DNA of 64,000 bases, from positions 247,022 through 311,021 of the forward strand of contig FJOG01000010.1 in the NCBI GenBank assembly GCA_900073065.1. The letters run 5' to 3'. A program made the translations under genes and the position numbers. Within the stretch, counting starts at the first letter, position 1, and every line of letters starts with the position of its first letter. This DNA comes from Phialocephala subalpina. Lineage: Eukaryota > Ascomycota > Leotiomycetes > Helotiales > Mollisiaceae. Positions 22,733-35,438 of this stretch are shown in pieces. Under the pieces are notes generated by a model, which saw nothing but the letters and a program-made list of their open reading frames with translations, had not been told where the DNA came from and made no database searches.

Positions 22733-22978
22733 CTTGGAATCGCAGACTACGTATGTCTTTGCGGCTTTGCTGTAGATTATCAAGGCGCGTTGGCAGAATG
22801 AGAAGGCGCGGCGCAGCATTCAGGATCAAAAGTTTGGGTCGAAAGGCTGAGCTGAGGTTGATGAGTTTTAGCTTCGACTCAAAGAATCGCAGCCTCGAGC
22901 TCCTCGCTTGGCGTCAACTCGCCCGATTTGGCTAGCTAACTTGGAAGTACGTTCAAATGTACCACGAACTCCGTAACA

Positions 22979-23380
22979 ATGACTTCACCACTTGCAATAC
23001 GTCTTGTAGCCTCATCTACGAAATCCACTCTTGTCCACCTACAATGTCATGTGAAGCCAGGCGCTAGCAAACAAAGAGAGGGCATAGTTTCTGTTTCGGA
23101 TTCCATCATCGAAGTTTGCGTGTCAGCACAGCCCAAGGATGGAGAAGCAAATAAGGCTGTCAGAGAAGTCTTCAGCAATGTGAGTCAGGCGTTATAGAGC
23201 AGGTAAGTTGGCTCATTCATAGTTCTACAGCTCTTGAGATGTCCGAAGTCCGATGTGGAGGTTATTCGAGGTGTCAAGTTACGGGATAAGACTATTGCTA
23301 TTGCTGGCATTGATATTAAGGGAGATGAGCAGAAGTGCATCTCGTGGATTAGAGAGCAATTGGAGAATGCGGTGAATTGA
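22979..23380 (+). CDS. YggU/DUF167 (UPF0235) family protein
   Basis: Two exons, 22979-23179 and 23231-23380, giving 116 residues, the usual length for this small alpha/beta family. The conserved pattern is visible: HVKPGASKQ (strand with VxPxA), AQPKDGEANKAVRE (the DGxAN motif) and a basic loop RGVKLRDKTI near the end. The family spans bacteria (YggU) to humans (C15orf40); its biochemical role is unknown. It lies 247 bp from the divergent SAK-type gene. It is short but clearly coding, since the motif set continues across the intron. Confidence 0.85.
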
Positions 23381-25785
23381 TACAAATAGCTCTCTTGGGT
23401 CTGAGATTGGGGTATGAAAGGCTGGTCCGGCATGGGGCGTACGATCCAGATGTCCCGAAGGAGGACTCATACAGATCTCGTGGATTTACAATCCCCTTCT
23501 TCAAGCAATGAATTGAAAGAGGAGCTAGGTTACTGGCGTAGAAGTCGGGAAGATGAGACAGGAGCAAGTGAATTGTGGCTGCATATAACGGCCCCAACGA
23601 GATAAGACGATCTGGAGGAGGCGTTGCGCCCTGATCGAGGATATCTGAGCTGTTCGATCTAGACATCAGTCCGCTAGAGACTTTTCAACATCGAGTTGAG
23701 AGACATGCACTTGGATCTCTGTTGCCAGGGTTTCTTGGGAGGATGACTTGCCTTATCGTTGCGCTACTTTTGCTTTTTGCAAACGACATCCTCCGATTGA
23801 ATTCCCAATCGGAGAATCTATGGGGGTTTTGTTTCAGCCACGGCTCTGACTAAAAATCATTTTCTTATTTTCGTCTGAAGTTCTTTTTCGTTTCAATAGT
23901 TATGTGCGATTCTTGCGCCACTTTAATGATTAAGCCTTGAGACTTGTAAACCCAATGAATAGACATTCGTGATAATATGATCGTCCCGAGGTTTGACAGG
24001 ATCACCTAGCTCCAGTACAATTCGATACGAGAAACGGATGTCACACCGTGGAGTCGGTGCTTGATCCGAGTCTGAATGCAAGCAATGAAGGCTAGAAATT
24101 GTTGTGCACCGAGGCAAAGGCAAGACACTCCGCTCCCCCCTTTTCTCCGCGATCCCGCGCGTGTTGAGAAAAGTATAAACTCATTCAAATGATACCTACA
24201 GGTCTAGCTCGCCGTTAGCAAGGAGAATACCCTCACGCTTTCTTCAAGCTCTCCCGCCCTGAACGAGTAAGGGTTGGTCGGCTGTCACCATGCAAGCCGA
24301 GTGATTCTTGGTGCGAAGTGCCTCGTGCTCGAGACGTCAGACATCGCCAAATGTTGGAGTGAAGATCGATGCCGTTAAGCGCGTGAGCGAGCAGACACGG
24401 TGATGATCAGCCGGAACCTTCGCGGAAAATTGGCATGATGGCATTGATAGGTCTGAGCTAAGAAGTGACGGGGGGCTTCTGGATCCTTCCCGATATTGTT
24501 TTGTCTCTCGACTCTCTCCAGCCCATGAGCGGCTCGCAGCAGCAGCGGAGCCTTTCGTCCTTGTCGCATGTTGTTTTTGATCGCAATGTTGATGTGGCCT
24601 GGGGCCTGGGGCCTGGGACCTGGGACCGTGGAAAGGAGAGATCAAATGTGTCGGGAGGCAAGGTCTGAGGGAGCCCTAACTTTCTCCGGCCCGGGTGTTG
24701 CTGTTGCACGGCTGGCCACACTCCACACTGGCCCTGAAAAATGCGTCATCGCCTTCGACCAAACCGAACCTGTGGGACTGTTCTCAGCTGTTGGCGAGAC
24801 AAGAGGCTGGGGCTGGCTGGGGCTGTGGCCGGGAGACCTTGAACGGCAAGACGGCGATGATGGCGAACATCCAAGTCCAAGTTCAAGTTCGTGTTGATGA
24901 CCATCGGGACACAGCCACACACCCGCCGAGCGAGCACCTCTCTGGCGGCACCCAAATCACGATGCAGACAGCCGTCTCCGGTGGCAGATGGGCAAATATG
25001 CCAGCGAGAATCCTCATCAAACATGCGAATTGCTTTTCCTCGAAGCGTAGATGGGTTTTGTGACAAATATGCTTTCGTGAAGATCGTTGCCGCATCTGCT
25101 GGGCACCCTCGCTTGCGGCCTCCTTGGGGGGGTAGTGGCGGTGTCCCAATAGACGGAGCTGATGCTGATTAGCCGGCCGCCTTCCCTGTCGCAGGATGAT
25201 CGATTGCTGGATCTCCCCAGGTGTCTCAATTATCAAGGAAGCAGATGCGCCTCCAGCCAACAGAGGGCTTGAGTGGCGGACGCTGCTCACCCACCATTGG
25301 CAGTCCGCCTGCACATCCCTGTCCCTGCACTTGCCCCAGCGATCTCTGTCTGTGCTACTGCTACTCAGGTAGTTGGTAGTTGGAAGTCCACACGGTCCAC
25401 CTCATAGCACGGGTCCCCACCATCCTCCAGTAATGTAATGTAATGTCACTCAGCTCTTCTCCTGCGAGCCGCATCTGCATCTTCTCGACTCGAAGCCTTT
25501 TTCTTTGCATGTCCAGACCTTCGACCTGTCGGTAGGGAATTGGTGACACGACACTGGACGACCCGACCCTTTGTTATCGCTTGGTATTCGCATTGCTGGG
25601 ACCTCTATCTACGTCAATCGCTGCTAGGTCTGCTGGGGAGCGACAACTCGGCCGTGCATCGCGACCTCGATTGCGCTCTGTCGTCCTGCCCTCTCCCTTG
25701 ATCTCGAGTTCAACTCTGGATTCCGTCCCGTGGCGATCGGGAATCATCACCGACGCTTACGAAAGGCTCTGGAAAGGTGGTCAGG
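23381..25785. other. 2.4-kb gene-free tract upstream of SKN7
   Basis: No ORF has recognisable content. The distal half (about 24.3-25.7 kb) is more GC-rich and C/T-patterned than the surrounding spacers, which suits a long promoter and 5' leader of SKN7, although no transcription start can be placed. A GCCTGGG microrepeat sits at 24597-24625 and a TAATG triplet repeat near 25434. Confidence 0.5.
24597..24625. repeat. heptamer tandem repeat (GCCTGGG)
   Basis: About four consecutive GCCTGGG/ACCTGGG units in the SKN7 upstream tract. Confidence 0.7.
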
Positions 25786-28028
25786 ATGGACAAAGGCGGC
25801 GATATGGGCGGCCCCGCTGCCAACAATTCCAGCGACTTTGTGAGTTGTGATATGGCCCGTTGAAATGAAAGTGCTGTACTGATGACCCTCCAGGTTCGCA
25901 AGTTGTACAAGTGAGTGCTCAATGTCTTGGAATTTCGGAATGCTAGGGTGTGGTAATGCGCCAGGCGACTAACATGTTGATGGCAGAATGCTCGAAGACC
26001 CAACTTATGAGAACATTGTTAGATGGGGTGAAGGCGGCGAAAGTTTTGTTGTTCTTGAAGTATGCCATCTAACCAATTCGAGTCCGTAATACTTTTCGGT
26101 GTTAACAGTTTGATTCAGAACGAAAAATTCACCAAGTTGATCCTACCGAAGCATTTTAAGCATAGCAACTTTGCTTCCTTCGTCCGGCAACTTAACAAGT
26201 ATGATTTTCACAAGGTCAGACAGAACAACGAGGACAACACTCCGTCTCCGTATGGCCCAAATGTCAGTATATCAATCTATTTTATATATGTTACAGACTA
26301 ATCAAAAATCAGGCTTGGGAGTTCAAGCACCCAGAGTTCCAAGCAAACAAGAAAGATTCTTTAGATAACATTAGACGGAAAGCGCCCGCGCCTCGCAAGC
26401 CAACACAAACTTCAGAAGAAACCTACCCTTCTCAACAGATGGATCTCGTTAATAGCCAACTAATGGCAACCCAGGCACAACTTCAGCATTTGTCGGAGAG
26501 ATACCAAGATCTCGCTCAAGGACATGTCGTATTACTGCAACAGGTTGTCCAGTTGCAGAAGTTTGTCAAGAATCATGACGGAGTAATGCACAGAGTGATG
26601 GGGTTCCTCCACAGTGTCGATGCGCAAAGGCGGAATAGCAGGATTGGAGGCGCTTTCGGTGGACCTGGCATGGGAAGTGGTGATCAATCATTGAATGACG
26701 GCATTATCGATGACCATCCAGCGTCACCTTTACAGCAGGCATCTGAGCTGCTGGACGAATTTTCGGCTGAGAACTTGCCAAATAAGGAATTAGAACAGAT
26801 GACTCACGACTACCATATGCGCAACGACTACGCTACACCACCAGACCATGGAGGCACGTCTATGGCACCTCACTCTGAAGGCTCCAGCGCCCATCTTACC
26901 TACACGATGAACAACGACCTTGACAGCCTGGTGTACCCTGTAGGCCACACGAATGGTATTGATCCCGTCAACAGCGAGCATATCAACAACATCCCCTATT
27001 CTCTACCCGCGAACGGAATGATGCCGGTGGATACGATGCCTGAGATGCTACCAGAAAGCAGCTCCTCGATTAGACGGAAAAAGAGTACGATCGAGTCGGT
27101 GTGGGGAATGACCAAGCCTCGCATATTGCTTGTCGAAGACGACAAGGTATGCGCACGGATCGGATCAAAATTCCTACAAGCCTTTGAATGTGGAGTGGAA
27201 ACTGCCGTAAGTCTCTTTGAAAGAAAGACATAATTTTATATTGACTTTTTTTTTATAGCGCGACGGTCTAGAAGCCGTAAACAAGATCAACCACGGTGCC
27301 AGCCAATTCGACCTTATTCTAATGGACATTATTATGCCACACCTAGATGGAGTCTCTGCCACCGTCTGCATACGAGAAATACGGCCGCAGATTCCTATCA
27401 TCGCTATGACTTCCAATATACGGGCCGACGATATCGACATGTATTTCCGTTATGGTTAGTACTCGGTACACTTCCTTTTGGTATATACTAATCAGCAACA
27501 GGCATGAATGATGTTCTGCCTAAGCCGTTTACGAGAGAAGGAATGCTTAAGGCACTTGAGAAGCACCTGCCACAATTTAAGAAGAACGCGCCATACCCTC
27601 CACAACCAGCGCAGATGACACACCCTGGAGGTTTTGTCACCCCGACGACGAGCCATCCACCATTGGGTTTGAATATGGGACAATTATCAGCAGCACAACC
27701 CTTGAAAGACGAGACATCGCCGGGGAAATCACCCGCAACAGCATCTTCATGGCACTCGCCAAATCAAATGCCAGGGCCATCGCCAGTTGGACTCTCTCCT
27801 GGAGGGTACATGCAGCAAAATATGCCAGACAATCGACAGTATAACATGACTCCAACACACCCTCATCCTCAGTCCGGCTTTCCACCTCCGCCAGGCCAAC
27901 CCATGGGAGGACCTCGGCCTACCCAACAACATCGGAGAGTCATGTCTGATTTGAGTGGAGGTGCGCCAGACGATCATCCCGAGAAGAGGCAGAGGATGTA
28001 TCCACCACCGGGAGGCTTTGCACAATAA
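25786..28028 (+). CDS. SKN7: Skn7 response regulator / HSF-type transcription factor
   Basis: Seven exons: 25786-25839, 25894-25910, 25987-26059, 26119-26262, 26313-27206, 27259-27454 and 27502-28028; 634 residues. The HSF-type DNA-binding domain spans about 15-120 ([35 protein letters not shown]). A heptad coiled coil for oligomerisation follows (about 148-195; [20 protein letters not shown]). The receiver domain (about 364-485) has the acidic pair in LLVEDD, the phospho-acceptor Asp417 in ILMDIIMP, Thr in AMTSN and the catalytic Lys in PKPF. The C-terminus is Pro/Gln-rich. In fungi Skn7 receives phosphate from the Sln1-Ypd1 relay and controls oxidative, cell-wall and osmotic responses. The exon layout splits the HSF domain with three introns. 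Confidence 0.95.
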
Positions 28029-28913
28029 CAGATTGGAAAATTACCCCGCTTCATCACCACATTGAAACGACTGCTCACGACGGACCTCTCGAGTTCCATC
28101 GCTTGTATATGTACATTGTTGAGCGCCTTTGCATACTTTATCGGGTGGATACGTCTTGAATACATGCTTGGAATATCCCATATACGAACTTGACGTTTGG
28201 CGCTGGCGGAAGGAAGATATCTTGTTCGATCCCTCAGCGGCGTATGAGGCGATTGAAAGGAGGCAGCTTGAAATTTGTTGCCGCATTGGCTGGAGGGAAA
28301 CTGATGCTTGATTCGGCGCTGGTGGGAGAGGCTGGTCTCATCGTGATGACGGCCGTTGTGTCTGCAAAATAGTCCAAATCGATACCACGATTATGGCATG
28401 GACTAGATTCCTACTTGAATAATTTCTGTGTAACCTTGTGTGTTCCGTTTCCTGTTCAATCGCTTGATGCTTGCTTCGTTTCGGGACTCGAAATTTAGAT
28501 GCCAGAAAATTGAAGATGATTCTAAACCGCAAGAAATCGAAAGGAAGGAGGAAAGAGAGGAAAGATTGACGTTGCGATAAAGTATTCCGACGTTGATGCC
28601 CCTGACTATGGGGCTGGGTCTGGATGTCCATCGAACACGAGATGGTCTGACTTTGCAGATAATCGTCAGCCTTACAGCGGGAGGATCCTAGCGCATTTTT
28701 GGGGGCGGAGGGTGACAATTTTCCGCCGTGTTGACCGTGAGTCAGCGATGGCGAGAGCCTTACGAAGCTTGAATTTATTTCAGCCTCTCTACACATTACC
28801 CCACCACACATCGACACGCACAATTACAATTGAATTACAGAACTGATTACATACGAATTCGATTGATACACACTGAATACGGATACAGCCAACTTCGAAC
28901 AATTCCAGGCGCA
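28029..28913. other. intergenic region
   Basis: SKN7 3' UTR and GCD6 upstream region. A GTTCGATCCC box at 28226 resembles a Pol III B box but lacks cloverleaf partners. Nothing else is seen. Confidence 0.5.
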
Positions 28914-31245
28914 ATGTCACACGCGCAAAAATCTGCCAAAGGAGCTGGTGGTGGGGGGAAGCCAGTTCCAAAGTCCAAGAAGGGTGGTGCTTCAGGGCAG
29001 AAGAAACCCGAAGACGAGAGAGAAGAGACTCTGCAGGCTGTGGTATGTATCTGCGGCTCAGACATTCTCCTTGGAGAAGACAATCAGAAATGCTAACTCT
29101 GCAAAGGTGCTCGCAGACTCATTCGAGACCAGATTCATTCCCTTCACAATAGAGACACCAAGAGTACAAGCTCCCTGCTACTCCAGAACTACTCGTCCCT
29201 CTCATTGAACATCTGCTAATGTTCAACAGTGTCTCTTACCTCTAGCCAACACACCCCTCATCGAGTACACCCTCGAATTCCTCGCAATGTCAGGAGTAGC
29301 TGACATCTACATCTACTGCGGCGCCCACACCACCGAAGTAGAAACCTACCTCCAAACCTCCAAATGGCATCCCTCCTCCCCCGCCTCCCCCTTCATCTCC
29401 CTCGAAATCGTCAAGACAACAGCCCGTTCAATCGGAGACGCGATGCGAGACCTCGACTCCCGAGACTTGATCACTGGAGATTTCCTCCTAGTACATGGAG
29501 ACCTGGTTTCGAATCTGCCGATTGATGCTGCACTAGCGGCACACCGGGCGAGGAGAATTGCGGATAAGAATGCGATTATGACGATGATTCTTAGAGCGGG
29601 CGGGTTGGGAAGTCATAGGACGAAGAGTAAGGGTATAGAACCGGTTTTTGTGATTGATCCGACGAAGAATCGATGTTTGCATTATGAGGAGATGCATCCT
29701 TTGCAAGCGAATAAATACGTCAATATCGACCCGGAATTACTATCCACGCATAACGAGATGGAGATCAGGACGGATCTGATTGATTGCGGGATCGATATCT
29801 GTACTCCGGATGTATTGGCTTTGTGGGCAGAGAGTTTCGATTATGAAGTTCCGAGAAGGCATTTTTTGCATGGTGTGTTGAAGGATTATGAGTTGAATGG
29901 GAAGACCATTCATACAGAGATTGTGGAGGAGCATTATGCTGCAAGGGTGTTTAATCTGCAGTCTTATGAGTCGGTTTCTAAGGATGTGTTGGGCAGGTGG
30001 ACATATCCTCTTGTGCCGGATAGCAATCTGATTGCTGGGCAGAGCTACAAGTTTGAAAGAGGTGGATTGTGCAAGGAGAATGGTGTTATTCTCGCGAGAA
30101 CTTGCAAAGCTGGGAAGAGAACCGTGCTTGGCAAAGATACGAGTATTGGAGACGGAAGTGTTATCTCGAACAGCATCATTGGAAGGAGATGTCAAATCGG
30201 CAAGAACGTCCTGATCAACGATTCTTACATCTGGGACGATGTCGCTGTCGGCGACGGTACCACAGTCAACAGAGCCATCATCGCAAACGAAGTAGTCATC
30301 GGCAAAAAATGCAAGCTCCAACCCGGATCCCTCATCTCCTACGGCGTCAGAATAGCAGACAACAAAGACATCAAATCCGGATCTCGAATCACTCGCGCGA
30401 AGCGGAAAGTCGATGACTATGACTCCGAGGATATTTCCTTCGAGGCAGTTCCCAGCGATCCACTCATCGTCGGCGAAGGTGGCGAAGGATATGCATACGA
30501 TAATGAGGAAGATTCGGACGACGAAGCCTCCGCCTTCCACAGCAACCTAATCTACAGCACCGCCCACCTTAACATCTCCTCCGAATCCATCTCCACTCTC
30601 AGGTCAGACATCAGCGCCGACACCCCGACGGAAACCCCGCGCTCTCGAACCTCCAGTTTCGTCTCTGTATCTGACGACGGCGAAGCCGGCTCTTCTAATG
30701 AAGGTTTCCACAAAGATGCCGTTGCAGGACTTCTCGATGCTCTTAGAAAAGGGGAGGATTTCGATGGTGCGAAGTTAGAGTTTATGGGCCTTCGACTCAG
30801 TAACAACGCAACAGACCACCAAATGAGACGAGCTATCGTAGTAGCATTCACGAAATACATCTCCGAACTAGTCGAAAAAGAGTCACTAGGAGCTTCCGAA
30901 GCAGCTAAAAAGGCCTTCTCAGCACCAGGAGCAGTAAAATTCCTGAACGAGCAAGCAGTGGGACTAGAGAAGGAAGAAGACGATCAAGTGGACTTTCTGA
31001 TTTGTCTCCAGAAGGATTTGGTGCATAGGAATAATGGGGCTGTGGTGCTGGCGGCGGTTTGTCAGCAGTTGTATCAGGTAGAGGTCATTGAGGAAGAGGG
31101 GTTCATGAAGTGGTGGAATGATGCTGAGAAGCTTGGGGATGAGGAGGATGGGGAGATGAAGAACGTTAGGGAGAGGACGCAGGTATTTATCGATTGGTTG
31201 CAGGAGGCGGAGGAGGATGATAGTAGTGAGGAGGAGAGTGATTAG
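28914..31245 (+). CDS. GCD6: eIF2B epsilon subunit (guanine nucleotide exchange factor catalytic subunit)
   Basis: Three exons: 28914-29042, 29107-29163 and 29230-31245; 733 residues. After a Lys/Gly-rich N-terminus comes the nucleotidyltransferase-like domain (VLADSFETRFIP; PLANTPLIEYTLEFLA), then a left-handed beta helix of hexapeptide repeats (about 340-440: TVLGKDTSIGDGSVISNSIIG and IGKKCKLQPGSLISYGVRIA). A C-terminal W2/HEAT domain ends in the acidic-aromatic boxes typical of eIF5/eIF2B epsilon (FMKWWNDAEK; FIDWLQEAEEDDSSEEE). The protein exchanges GDP for GTP on eIF2, the step blocked by eIF2 alpha phosphorylation in general amino acid control. The short second exon (19 codons) bears a conserved motif, which supports the model. 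Confidence 0.95.
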
Positions 31246-31481
31246 TGGGTGGTGGTGCTTGTGTGGGTTCTGTAATGTTGATGCATTTGCTGCGATGGCT
31301 AGAAGGGCGGAACATAGCGGGCGGACTTGGGAAGCATGTGTCCTCGAAATGGTGCGGAAAATGGAAGACAACAGAGATTCTGATATGAATCAATGTCCCA
31401 AATTCTACCAGAACCTCGCCAGTATTACGTTGTGTCTGAACTTCAGGGACTGTGCTCTTGTAAAGGTTTGGTCTCATACTT

Positions 31482-31809
31482 CTAGGCTCTATCTAGTCTC
31501 GCAAGACCAAGACAACCTTTCCGACGAAATCCATGAATGAAACTCAAGGCCATACCCTTCCCTCGGCTCAAAGTCAAATCTCTCACAAACTCAAGAGCTT
31601 CGGATCTCCTCCACACTACTGTAGCACATCCCCCATAATCACCACTCTCCAGAACTGACAAGCCAGCCTCTCTCCGTGCTTCTTGTACCCTTCTCCAAAT
31701 CTTCTTTCCTTCTTGCCCAAAATAAGCAATCATTCCATCTTTTCCCATCACAAACAAGTAATCTCCTGTGTCATCGAATCTATTGGCTATCGCGACCGCC
31801 CTATCCTGG
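31482..31809 (-). CDS. probable 3' exon of an unrecognised minus-strand gene
   Basis: The frame from 31809 to the TAG at 31482-31484 reads as protein-like sequence (RAVAIANRFDDTGDYLFVMG; GMIAYFGQEGKKIWRRVQEA; SVLESGDYGGCATVVWRRSE) with ordinary codon use and no low complexity. A possible acceptor (GGAAACAG) sits just upstream at 31810. I could not join it convincingly to 5' exons; candidate short frames with start codons lie at 32241-32300 and around 32055, but none gives a clean splice. It may be the end of a small fungal gene or a remnant. No domain is recognised. Confidence 0.4.
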
Positions 31810-32750
31810 CTGTTTCCTTAGATGCAGGAGGTATTCGTATGCCTATTTACCTTAAGTCACGAATCCTTCTGGTATTGATGTACAGGGAAAGTGTGTTTCA
31901 GGAGAGAAGGAGAGTCGGTGTGTGTCGCCGTTCTTTAAATGGAAAGAGCAAGCTAGGAAGGAAGTTTGAAAAAGCAAAATACCCATTTTGTGACTTGCCC
32001 ACGAGTCCAGTCTTCTTCAGGTATTGTGTTGTGTCTGATTTTCTCCATCTTTATGACTCTTTGGATCAAGTCGGTGTTTCATTCTCCTTCAATTCTCGGA
32101 TATTTGAGTTGGATTTTTGAGGTTAGAGGTTTGGAGGAGTAGGAGTTGGGGAGTGTTTCGTAGTATGAACTGTTTGTCTCCCATCTGATGATGGTGATGA
32201 TGGTTAGATTGAGAAGTTTGATGAGAATTTTGAAAGAATGGGAGTTGCTCTTTTGGAGCGGAAAGGATGAGGAAAGAGAGGAGGGTATCGTGAGTTCCAT
32301 CTCGTGGATTCACTAGCTATAGGTTATCAAACTTCGTTCTGAGGTTAAGTTTTGGGAAGTGCTTCCCCAGAGCAATAAGGTTTACATCAAATCCTAGTAA
32401 GACCATGGTTGAAAGACTTCTGCATGTGCCCGAATTTTCAAGACGTTGTGCCCGCCGCAAACCAGGCCGCAGCAGCGAAGAAAGGAGGGGAACGATTGGT
32501 ATAGATTTCGGATCAATGCCTTTGGCAATGTACCCTACTTAGGTAGTAATTCAGAACACCATCAAAAAGTTTCTCTTGAAAGACAATGACCGTAGCAGAT
32601 TCATGCCCATGCCGTAGCCACAAAAAAATATGTATGTGCTTGGCTCAAAGTCTCTTTCTTTCATTGCTCTCTCTCATCTCTCATCTTAACGCTCTACACC
32701 TATTTTCGATGCCTCACCATCTCAACTCCCACACTCCTCGCTTAAACGCT
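31810..32750. other. spacer with unresolved 5' part of the 31.5-kb gene
   Basis: If the minus-strand exon at 31482-31809 is real, its upstream exons lie here. Short frames such as 32079-32300 (-) are seen without domain evidence. Confidence 0.35.
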
Positions 32751-33936
32751 CTATTGAAGTGCAGGAGCAGGCTTGATCTCATCACCAGCAGGAACACCGG
32801 CCTCAGCAGCCTTTCCTCCAGCATCAGGAATAGTGCCGGGATTTGTAGCGGTATTGTCAATGACGCTGTTCTCGGTCTTTTGCTCCCACTTCGCAGGCTT
32901 GGCCCAAGCAGGGTCAGTCCATGGTCCTGCATCACTGAAGCCACATCCACCAGGACAGTCACAAGATCCACCGAACATCTGGGGGAGATTCTCAGGGGGG
33001 ACTTGAGAAAGAAGTTCTTTCTGATATCCACTTCCGAGAACGTGAATCTTCTCAACAGTAACAGGATCCAGCCAACCTTTCACGATATTGAAGACGCCTG
33101 AGAAACCCCAGGGAGCGTTGATCAGGTAGAGGCGGCCGAGACGTTCAGGGTAGTAGTTTTGAGAGATGGCAGAGGCTTGCTTGACGTAGGAGTAGACAGA
33201 GGAGACCTTTGTGATACCGACGCCCTTTAGATCCATTATCGTGCAGCAGGTTTCGAGAAGTTTCCCGGACATGCGAGAGCAGGCGGGCAGTCGGGGGTCG
33301 GCTAGTCGCTCGTACTCGACGGCCAGGTTGTTCAACATTCGTTCGGAGGTGGTAATTTTGTACATGGCGGCCAAGTCGATGTTTCCCAGCTGCTCGATGT
33401 ATACTGGTCGTCCATCCTGAATTACTGTTAGTGCTTGCTTGTTGAGGCTCAACTGGCTCAGTATACTTTGTCCGTCTTGTGGTAGTATTGTGGATAATAT
33501 TGAGCGACTTGGGCCTTTTCTGGATATTCCCAGGTGCGAACGAGGTTATCCAGATCAATTTCTTTGCGCCAACTTTCAGAGTCCACGAACCTATCCCGAC
33601 AATCAGTTTCCGACTTGAATAAATGTTATGCAGAGACGTACATCTTCTCCGAAAGGGCTACATCGAATTTCCGAGCTCGCAAGAATCTCAGCTAAGCCGC
33701 GCGTCAGTAATTTAGATGGCAGATTGCAAGAGCCGCTGCGTACTCACGAGAGTCAGAGTATCGAGTCGGTCTGTGTAGCCGGCAGACTCGAGCTTCATGC
33801 GCAATTGGTGAACTTGGGCATCTTGCTCTGGAGTTGTGTGCCCTGGGTGACCTGGGAGGGTGGTTGGAGAGATAGTAGGGAAGTCGTAATGGTCGTACTT
33901 GGGGTCCAGCTCCTGCTTGGGAGTTGCGGAAGCCAT
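32751..33936 (-). CDS. SEC14: Sec14-type phosphatidylinositol/phosphatidylcholine transfer protein
   Basis: Four exons: 33936-33748, 33691-33642, 33590-33467 and 33416-32751; 342 residues. [29 protein letters not shown] (about 64-83). The lipid-binding CRAL-TRIO domain runs from [11 protein letters not shown] (about 122) through [32 protein letters not shown] and [11 protein letters not shown]-terminal extension typical of filamentous fungi follows, with a Cys/Gly patch ([18 protein letters not shown]) and a Lys/Pro/Ala tail. The protein extracts and presents PI and PC for PI4P synthesis in Golgi secretion. The start at [10 protein letters not shown] was chosen over an upstream in-frame ATG because the sequence before it is not conserved-like. 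Confidence 0.93.
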
Positions 33937-34367
33937 GGTGAAGAAGTTGGGTTGGTAGGAGGTTGCGATGTTTTGTTGTCGAGGACGTTCTCCAAGTTCA
34001 GGAAAATAGGGACCTATATTGAGGGCCTGCAATGACGGAGTGGAGTTACGGTGAGCTAGCCAAATGGCGTCAAGCGAGATCTCAGAAAAGGGAGACCAGC
34101 CAGCCAGAAGAGGGAATTACTCCCACGAGTCTCACAATGAATTTTATTTGTTGTTCAGAGGTCTTGGAATTTGCGCTTCTCACTCGAGATGATGGTCGAA
34201 GCTCTCTTGTCTATTCTCCGCAAAGGCCTACCATAATCCTACACCTATTCAGATCATATCAACCCCGCTATCGGACAACTCGTATAGCTTGTAAACCAAG
34301 CCCGAAGCGGCCGCATCGTGATGATTGCTCGCTCGAAAGCACATAATTTCATTAAGATCTAGAGGTC
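33937..34367. other. intergenic region
   Basis: Upstream of SEC14 and downstream of the prefoldin gene (both minus). No gene is seen. Confidence 0.5.
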
Positions 34368-35247
34368 TCAGCCGTTGGGGGTACCGTTCTTCCCTGTCTC
34401 CTCCAAAGCAGCTTGCTCATTCTTCTCTTTTCGCTTCATCGTAACATCCCAATTATAGACTCGTGCTGTAGCAACCTCCATAGTCTATACGAAGGTCAGT
34501 TATTATGCCCACCAGCAACCTAAGAAAGACAAGGTCTTACGGTAATCTGCTCTCTCAAAAAGTCTAGATCCTCTTCGCAGTTTGCCAAGTTCGTCTTGTT
34601 GGTCGCGAGTTTTGACGAAAGTAACTCTTCGGCTTCATCAATTGGATATGCTAGCATCGTATCTGCCTAGTATTCTATCAGCCCATTGTTCAGCTCGAAA
34701 CTCGACCGGAAAGGCGTACTCCTAGCCACAGGTAGACCTCGTCCGTTGGTGGGATCTCTGCTTTGGCGTATAGGGTTTCGTTGAGCTCGAAGGTAGCTTC
34801 TATTGGGTCGGAGCCAGGCTGGAAACATCGTCAGTCACCATACTCCAGCAGACTAAGGTATCCTCGCATACCTTTCTTGTCTTCAGAAACTTCACAGTAT
34901 CCAGAGTCTTCTGAATGTCCGGAATCCTGCCTTGAATGCCTGCCGCTCTTCGTTGTTGGCTTTGTTCCATGAATTGATATTTCCTGCCCACCATTTTAGC
35001 CTCTCATTCCACGAATACCCTTGCAAACATACGATATCATCTCTTGGAATTTCTTCAAGGTCTTTTCGACGTCTGCGCGTGAGGTGACATAATCTTCGAC
35101 CTTGTCAACGAATGGCGCATATGGTATGCCTCGCGGGTTCGTAGGGGCCAAGTCTTTTCTGGAGACGAGTCAGCTTCATGAAACTCATGCAGGAAACCTA
35201 ATTCGGGGTCTCTCGAGTCATGCTTACTTTTCTTCTTTGTCTGCCAT
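34368..35247 (-). CDS. PAC10: Prefoldin subunit 3 (VBP1/Pac10)
   Basis: Six exons: 35247-35228, 35158-35033, 34983-34872, 34818-34720, 34666-34541 and 34484-34368; 199 residues. The family signature is complete: APTNPRGIPYAPFVDKVEDY at the N-terminus, a first coiled-coil helix (KKFQEMISKYQFMEQSQQRR), the beta hairpins (LNETLYAKAEIP; EVYLWLGADTM-like YLWLGANTMLAYPIDEAEEL) and the second helix ending ITTMEVATARVYNWDVTMKR. Prefoldin is a hexamer that hands nascent actin and tubulin to the CCT chaperonin; subunit 3 is one of the two alpha-type subunits. This gene has the highest intron density in the window (five introns of 49-69 nt in 600 coding bases). It is divergent from the ferric-reductase-like gene, 191 bp away. 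Confidence 0.93.
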
Positions 35248-35438
35248 GTTGGCGGAGGTGGACAGCTTCACATGGAGCTGAAGCTGTTATTTGTCTCTTT
35301 GCACAACTTTGAATGTCGGCAAAAGCACCTTGACTAGCGCTCCCGAGAAGCGATATCTTAGTGCAACATCTTATCGCCGACGCTATTCTAGACGTCCAGT
35401 TATCACTCTCTCACCAAAGATCGTCGAAGAAGTCGTAC

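Noticed and set aside
28220..28240. Pol III B-box-like GTTCGATCCC
   Set aside because: The flanking arms do not pair into a T stem or acceptor stem, so no tRNA.
35361..35438. Longer N-terminus for the ferric-reductase-like protein
   Set aside because: The extended frame begins with GTG, not ATG; the first ATG is at 35439.
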